A stretch of 42,968 nucleotides of DNA from positions 1 through 42,968 of IMG/VR virus record IMGVR_UViG_3300032516_000059; one strand, written 5' to 3'. A program made the translations under genes and the position numbers. The notes under the pieces are model-generated. The model did no database searches and was not told where the DNA came from. It was given only the letters and a program-made list of their open reading frames with translations. This DNA comes from a virus. Each line of letters begins with the position of its first letter. Position 1 is the first letter of the stretch. This document shows, in pieces, positions 39,507 through 42,968 of the stretch.

Positions 39507-39851
39507 TTAGTTCCACCCTCTTACTGTTAAATATCCGATATAGTTATTTACATAAAACCAGCTGGCCAGGTACGTGGATTCAAGCAAGATCTGCAGGTGT
39601 CCTGGGCTGTTGGCTGCTTTTTCATATAATAAGTACGCAATGGTATTGTCATCGCTTCCTCTATAACTGCATCCTCCTACTACCTCTGCTTTGTTTTCCC
39701 GGTAACACTCAGGGGCGTGCATGACCTCGTAGCTGTTCGCCATGTGCAGGCAGTGCGCCAGGCAATTCTCGTGCTCTTCCTGGTTCGCCGGGATCGCAGG
39801 AGATTTACCGTATTTAGCCCGGAATGTATTGATATGTTCGTCAAGCGTCAT
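39507..39851 (-). CDS. CAP-superfamily (SCP/PR-1-like) protein
   Basis: A 114-residue protein with the short CAP pattern: LAHCLHMANSYEVMHAPEC (first His pair), GGCSYRG, AYLLYEKAANSPGHLQILL (the SPGH signature) and YIGYLTVRGW closing strand. CAP proteins are usually secreted and bind lipids or wall components; phage examples are rare. No signal peptide is visible at this start, though the gene sits among membrane and exported proteins. It has four Cys. It overlaps the next upstream gene by 11 bases. Confidence 0.65.
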   Translation of the reverse strand: MTLDEHINTFRAKYGKSPAIPANQEEHENCLAHCLHMANSYEVMHAPECYRENKAEVVGGCSYRGSDDNTIAYLLYEKAANSPGHLQILLESTYLASWFYVNNYIGYLTVRGWN

Positions 39852-40146
39852 GGTTCGCTTTTTTAAGCAATGCGTCTACTCCAGCTTTTATATCAGGGAT
39901 ACATGCTACCTTAGCTTTTATCTCGGCTATGTTTTCATTTACCTGCTTGTGTACTAACTCGCAGAGCTTAGCATCTACCTTTTTGTCATCTAACTCTTTA
40001 TTCCTTTCGTCAATCCTGGTGTATATCCTTGCCCTCTTACCAGCCTCGTCATTAGACACCTTGTACATAAAGTTAAGGAACCCGGCGCCTAATCCAAGTA
40101 CGGTGATACCTAAACTACCAAATGCTATACCTTCCCCTGGGGTCAT
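39841..40146 (-). CDS. Membrane-anchored coiled-coil protein
   Basis: A 101-residue protein with an N-terminal hydrophobic span (AFGSLGITVLGLGAGFLNFMY) and then a charged coiled coil (RIYTRIDERNKELDDKKVDA, VHKQVNENIAEIKAKV). This is the outline of small phage lysis accessory proteins (XhlA-like or spanin-like, but with the span first). Function not certain. It overlaps the CAP gene start. Confidence 0.55.
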   Translation of the reverse strand: MTPGEGIAFGSLGITVLGLGAGFLNFMYKVSNDEAGKRARIYTRIDERNKELDDKKVDAKLCELVHKQVNENIAEIKAKVACIPDIKAGVDALLKKANHDA

Positions 40147-40155
40147 ACGGCCTCC

Positions 40156-40608
40156 TTATTCTTTTGCTACTATATAAGCTTTGACGGTTAGAAGGTCATC
40201 TGCATCGGTGTTGGTTGCTGCGGTGGCCAGTCTTACGTATGGAACCACCAGGTCTTTATTGGTCCAGCAGTAGTAGCTCCCATCGGCTGAGATAGTCTCG
40301 GAGGTCTGCAGGGTTGCTCCGCCGGTATAGTCATAGAAAGATGCGGCCTGCCAAGTTATGTTGTCGTAGGATATCTCCATGGTTACTGCTGCCGATATAG
40401 CAGCGCCTACCTGGGTTTCATCGTAGGTGACAAAGAACGCCGTCTTTTCGTAGCCTGCTACGCTGGTTGCCGTAGAATTTACAGCGGTGGTTACGTCGTT
40501 GAACGTGGTATTCATTATCTGGGTGTTTAATACTGTTCCTGCCATTGCGATCCCTGACATTAAGACTAATGCCAGTAATACTAAACCGAACTTTTTGAGC
40601 ATGTTCAT
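40156..40608 (-). CDS. Signal-peptide protein with virion-like beta-domain
   Basis: Start ATG 40608 (150 aa) is set by AAAGGAGG four bases upstream; the longer frame has no ribosome site. A Sec signal (MNMLKKFGLVLLALVLMSGIAMA, cut after AMA) precedes a beta-rich domain with TMEISYDNITWQAASFYDY, SETISADGSYYCW and VPYVRLATAATNTDADDLLTV. The same domain type is found in phage tail or head decoration proteins. An exported version is unexpected. Unknown function. Confidence 0.65.
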   Translation of the reverse strand: MNMLKKFGLVLLALVLMSGIAMAGTVLNTQIMNTTFNDVTTAVNSTATSVAGYEKTAFFVTYDETQVGAAISAAVTMEISYDNITWQAASFYDYTGGATLQTSETISADGSYYCWTNKDLVVPYVRLATAATNTDADDLLTVKAYIVAKE

Positions 40609-40621
40609 GTATCCTCCTTTG

Positions 40622-41029
40622 TTATTCACTTGTATCTTCGTTAATATCAAGTTTACCCTCTACTTTTAATTGCTGTATGGCCTCGGCGCGGGCTATGGCT
40701 TCCTTCTTCTCAGCAATAAGCTGTTCCTTCCTCTGTTTCTTTTGAGCCTCTGCGGTCACTAACTTTTCAGCCTCAAGCTTTGCTATATCCGTAACGCTCA
40801 TATCCTCTGCCGATAAGGTAGCCATAAAAGGTTGCCCTGTCCTAACATTGACTAAATCGCTATCAGAGAATCTCATCTTTGAGCCATTGTCATTGAGGTA
40901 ATACCATCCCTTTGCATCCCTGACTATCTCCGTTGCCTTTTTATTGATAGTCACCGTTTCCGCAAAGCAAAGACTGATTAAAACCATCACCACCACTAAC
41001 GCCAAAAATACAGGTATAAATCTTTTCAT
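40622..41029 (-). CDS. Exported protein with C-terminal coiled coil
   Basis: A 135-residue protein: Sec signal MKRFIPVFLALVVVMVLISL then CFA-ET as likely cleavage; a short SH3-like or beta segment (TINKKATEIVRDAKGWYYLN, RFSDSDLVNVRTG); and a Lys/Glu/Ala-rich helix from ~80 on (LEAEKLVTAEAQKKQRKEQL). No family recognised. It may be periplasmic, for example a partner of the other exported proteins around it. Confidence 0.6.
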   Translation of the reverse strand: MKRFIPVFLALVVVMVLISLCFAETVTINKKATEIVRDAKGWYYLNDNGSKMRFSDSDLVNVRTGQPFMATLSAEDMSVTDIAKLEAEKLVTAEAQKKQRKEQLIAEKKEAIARAEAIQQLKVEGKLDINEDTSE

Positions 41030-41043
41030 CTTTTCTCTCCTTT

Positions 41044-42213
41044 TTAGTTAAGGTTTAATTTCTCTAATACATAAAAAGTTCCGATGCCAAGAGCATTGGC
41101 ATCCTCACTATTTATAACTAAACTTGTGATTTCATCTGCCGTGTTATTCCAAACACTACCATGCAATTCTATGGCAGTTATGGTAGTAGTCGCAACTCCT
41201 ATAACTGACTCTATTATTGCTGTCCTTACATATCCAGATTTGGCATAGATGAGTGCTTCATAATAACCAATGTCTCCCGCTGTTACTGCATAACCTAACC
41301 ACCAATGATACCCATAGGAAGTTGAACGATAGGCTGCTACAGTGGTGTCGCTACCATATAATCTTTGAATGCCATAATTAGCAGTTGTAGTATCCCCATT
41401 AGGTTCAAGAAATATAGAGGAGGAATTTACTCCTTCAACATGTCTAACCCTCAACCTATAAATCACATCAGTATTGCCCGTAAGATTGCTTATCGTTACC
41501 GAGGTTGCTGCACCCGTCAGCGTTCCCTTTGTCACTTCTTGCCAAACATTTTTAACCTTGCCTTTTATATTCATGGCCCCATATCGCTTACCGCTTGTGG
41601 CATCTACTTTTTTGAGTAGGATCATGCGAGAGCCGATACCTATACCATCGGCATCTAATGCCAATACATTTATTTCTGTGATATTATCTGCGGTGTTATT
41701 CCAAGAATCTCCCCACAACATTATATTGCTTACAGTAGTGGTATATATATTTTCAGCACTTTTAAGTATTACTGTCCTGACATACCCTGATTTGGCATAA
41801 ATATGGGCAATTCCCAAGCAAGAGCTTCCAGTTATACTTGAACTGCCAAATCTATAAATGGCTCCTATACCTGTATTCCTTGCAGCACTTGCAGTGGTGT
41901 TACTTCCACTCAATACTTGAAAACCATAATTGGTAGCCCCAGAGTCGTTATTAAATCTCATAATAAAACTTGTTCCGTTATTTCCAGCTACACCATCTAT
42001 TCCTCTCACTATCATTTCATATTCCTTATCAGTATTACCGTTAAGGTTATTTATCGTTACCGAAGTTGCCGCAGCCCCTAATTCTCCGCTATCCGACACT
42101 ACCTGCATTAAGTCATTTATCTTGCCGTCTATACTGCCGTAGTCTTTTGCGAAACTGACTTGCGGTATGATTAAACTTAATGCCAATAAAAATAAAAGGA
42201 TTATTTTTTTCAT
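41044..42213 (-). CDS. Exported protein with two copies of a fibre-like module
   Basis: A 389-residue protein with a Sec signal (MKKIILLFLLALSLIIPQ, cut near FA-KD). The rest is two copies of a ~165-residue beta-rich module with shared landmarks: ATSVTI-NL-GNT, NYG-Q-L-GS-TT, IYAKSGYVRT, I-LWGDSWNNTAD/HGSVWNNTADEIT and G-GIG. The same module occurs once in the next upstream gene. It looks like a receptor-binding or adhesin beta domain, placed right after the tail fibre. Probably a surface-displayed or virion-associated protein; AT-richer than the structural genes. Confidence 0.6.
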   Translation of the reverse strand: MKKIILLFLLALSLIIPQVSFAKDYGSIDGKINDLMQVVSDSGELGAAATSVTINNLNGNTDKEYEMIVRGIDGVAGNNGTSFIMRFNNDSGATNYGFQVLSGSNTTASAARNTGIGAIYRFGSSSITGSSCLGIAHIYAKSGYVRTVILKSAENIYTTTVSNIMLWGDSWNNTADNITEINVLALDADGIGIGSRMILLKKVDATSGKRYGAMNIKGKVKNVWQEVTKGTLTGAATSVTISNLTGNTDVIYRLRVRHVEGVNSSSIFLEPNGDTTTANYGIQRLYGSDTTVAAYRSTSYGYHWWLGYAVTAGDIGYYEALIYAKSGYVRTAIIESVIGVATTTITAIELHGSVWNNTADEITSLVINSEDANALGIGTFYVLEKLNLN

Positions 42214-42833
42214 TGTTTATATTCCTTTCCCCAAAGACAGATGTATGTGCCGATGCCCAGACCACTTGCTTGGTCTGCACTAATAACCAAACTTGTTACT
42301 TCATCTGTGGTATTATTCCAAGATTGACCTACTAAGTAAAGTTGACCCACTGTAGTTGTAACAATATGGCTTATTCGCCCTTGAATACCAGTCCTTACAT
42401 ATCCTGATTTAGCGTGAATTAGAGTTTCGCTCAATGAAGTACTACCTAAAGCAGAAGCTGCCCCTACATACAGAAAAGCATCGGCATACCTGGAAGCAGT
42501 AACAGTAGTATTTATTGCGCGTAAATGTTGTATTCCATAATTAGCCCCGGTATCATTATTTATAGTTAACCCTGCGTAACAAGAGCCATCATACCCATTG
42601 ACTACCTTTGTATTTAATCTATACTCCACCGTCGTATTCCCTGCGAGGTTGCTTATCGTGACCGAGGTGGCATTAGCCAAAAGGGTTGTTTCATATATCT
42701 TGGTAAAGCAATCCGAGCTAAAATTACCCTGCGGATAGACCTTGCCCATCTGCTTGTAGTTCGTGGCGAAGATGTCATCAACACAGCTGAATATCAATGC
42801 TCCGGCTATTATTAAATAGAGTAGTTTTTTCAT
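42210..42833 (-). CDS. Exported protein with one copy of the fibre-like module
   Basis: Start ATG 42833 (207 aa) is chosen since AAGGAG lies eight bases upstream and a Sec signal begins there (MKKLLYLIIAGALIFSCVDD, lipobox-like IFSC or cleavage near IFA-TN). Then comes one copy of the module seen twice in the next gene (ATSVTISNLAGNT, NYGIQHLRAINTT, IHAKSGYVRTGI, SWNNTTDEVT, GLGIGT). It follows the tail-fibre stop by 11 bases and overlaps the next gene by four. Confidence 0.6.
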   Translation of the reverse strand: MKKLLYLIIAGALIFSCVDDIFATNYKQMGKVYPQGNFSSDCFTKIYETTLLANATSVTISNLAGNTTVEYRLNTKVVNGYDGSCYAGLTINNDTGANYGIQHLRAINTTVTASRYADAFLYVGAASALGSTSLSETLIHAKSGYVRTGIQGRISHIVTTTVGQLYLVGQSWNNTTDEVTSLVISADQASGLGIGTYICLWGKEYKQ

Positions 42834-42844
42834 TCCTGTTCTCC

Positions 42845-42968
42845 TTATAAGTAGCGGTATCCCCAAGTTCCCGATAGTGTAGCGTAATCAGTTAGGTCTA
42901 TCGCAAAAGTATTCGTGGCAAAGGTAATCGGGCAGTCTACCTCCTTGCTGTTGTTATCTACTACCTTA
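42845..42968 (-). CDS. Tail fibre, C-terminal end (continues from base 1 if circular)
   Basis: The frame from the right edge (K V V D N N S K E V D, then DCPITFATNT, TDYATLSGTWGYRYL) ends with TAA at 42845-42847. Joined to the left-edge fibre it reads ...FVNGDLA-KVVDNN..., a natural fibre sequence without a frame break. On its own it is a 40-residue fragment. Its C-terminal SGTWGYRYL resembles fibre tips of related genes. Confidence 0.75.
   Translation of the reverse strand, partial: KVVDNNSKEVDCPITFATNTFAIDLTDYATLSGTWGYRYL

Noticed and set aside
568-42142. Dozens of plus-strand open frames of 60-345 codons
   Set aside because: All lie opposite well-supported minus-strand genes, lack ribosome sites and domain motifs, and have Ser/Arg/Cys-rich shadow composition. 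I keep none.

Overview
The window looks like the whole genome, as one circular or circularly permuted contig, of a short-tailed (podovirus-type) tailed phage. The tail-fibre frame that runs off the left edge (373 codons plus the two bases GC) continues in frame into the open frame at the right edge (T, then 40 codons and a stop). Essentially every gene is on the minus strand, so the map reads from high to low coordinates. I see no tRNA, rRNA, CRISPR array, phage integrase, RNA polymerase, DNA polymerase or replicative helicase. The host is probably Gram-negative (inferred from an O-antigen-ligase-like protein, an RlpA-like protein and several Sec signal peptides); its taxon cannot be fixed from sequence alone.

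Layout in transcription order. (1) From a clear sigma70-type promoter at 38410-38437: a ribbon-helix-helix regulator, a SpoVG-like protein, an SMC/RecF-type ATPase, a YqaJ exonuclease, RecT, an RlpA-like wall enzyme with an overlapping nested membrane ORF, a SWIM zinc-finger protein, SSB, a replisome-organizer-like protein with tandem repeats inside its gene, a VRR-NUC nuclease and a membrane protein. (2) 29.5-31.7 kb: an AT-rich accessory island with an orphan IS607-type serine recombinase and unknown small genes. (3) 26.2-29.4 kb: small genes (GroES-like, deoxyribosyltransferase-like, HNH, a second RHH regulator, zinc-ribbon peptides), including a short stretch of decayed genes. (4) 12.9-26.2 kb: terminase small and large subunits, portal, Bbp19-like protein, scaffold, major capsid protein, Bbp16-like cement, a signal-peptide protein, an O-antigen-ligase-like membrane protein, T7 gp11-like tail tubular protein and a large nozzle-like tail protein. 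(5) 1.1-12.9 kb: a T7-type internal core set (gp13-, gp14- and gp15-like) and a 2,790-residue polyvalent protein with M15 peptidase and adenine-methyltransferase-like domains. (6) 1-1121 joined to 42845-42968: the tail fibre. Then come an AT-rich run of signal-peptide proteins with a repeated fibre-like module, a CAP-domain protein and membrane proteins (one with a candidate -1 frameshift extension), closed by a terminator at 38453-38506 next to the early promoter.

The virion genes mix a BPP-1-like head and portal with a T7-like tail and ejection core, but there is no T7-type polymerase, so transcription and replication probably use host machinery plus the phage recombination and SSB set. The most unusual layer is envelope-directed: at least five late proteins carry Sec signals, three of them with virion-like domains, alongside the O-antigen-ligase-like, CAP and RlpA-like proteins. 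This suggests that the phage remodels or decorates the host surface late in infection.
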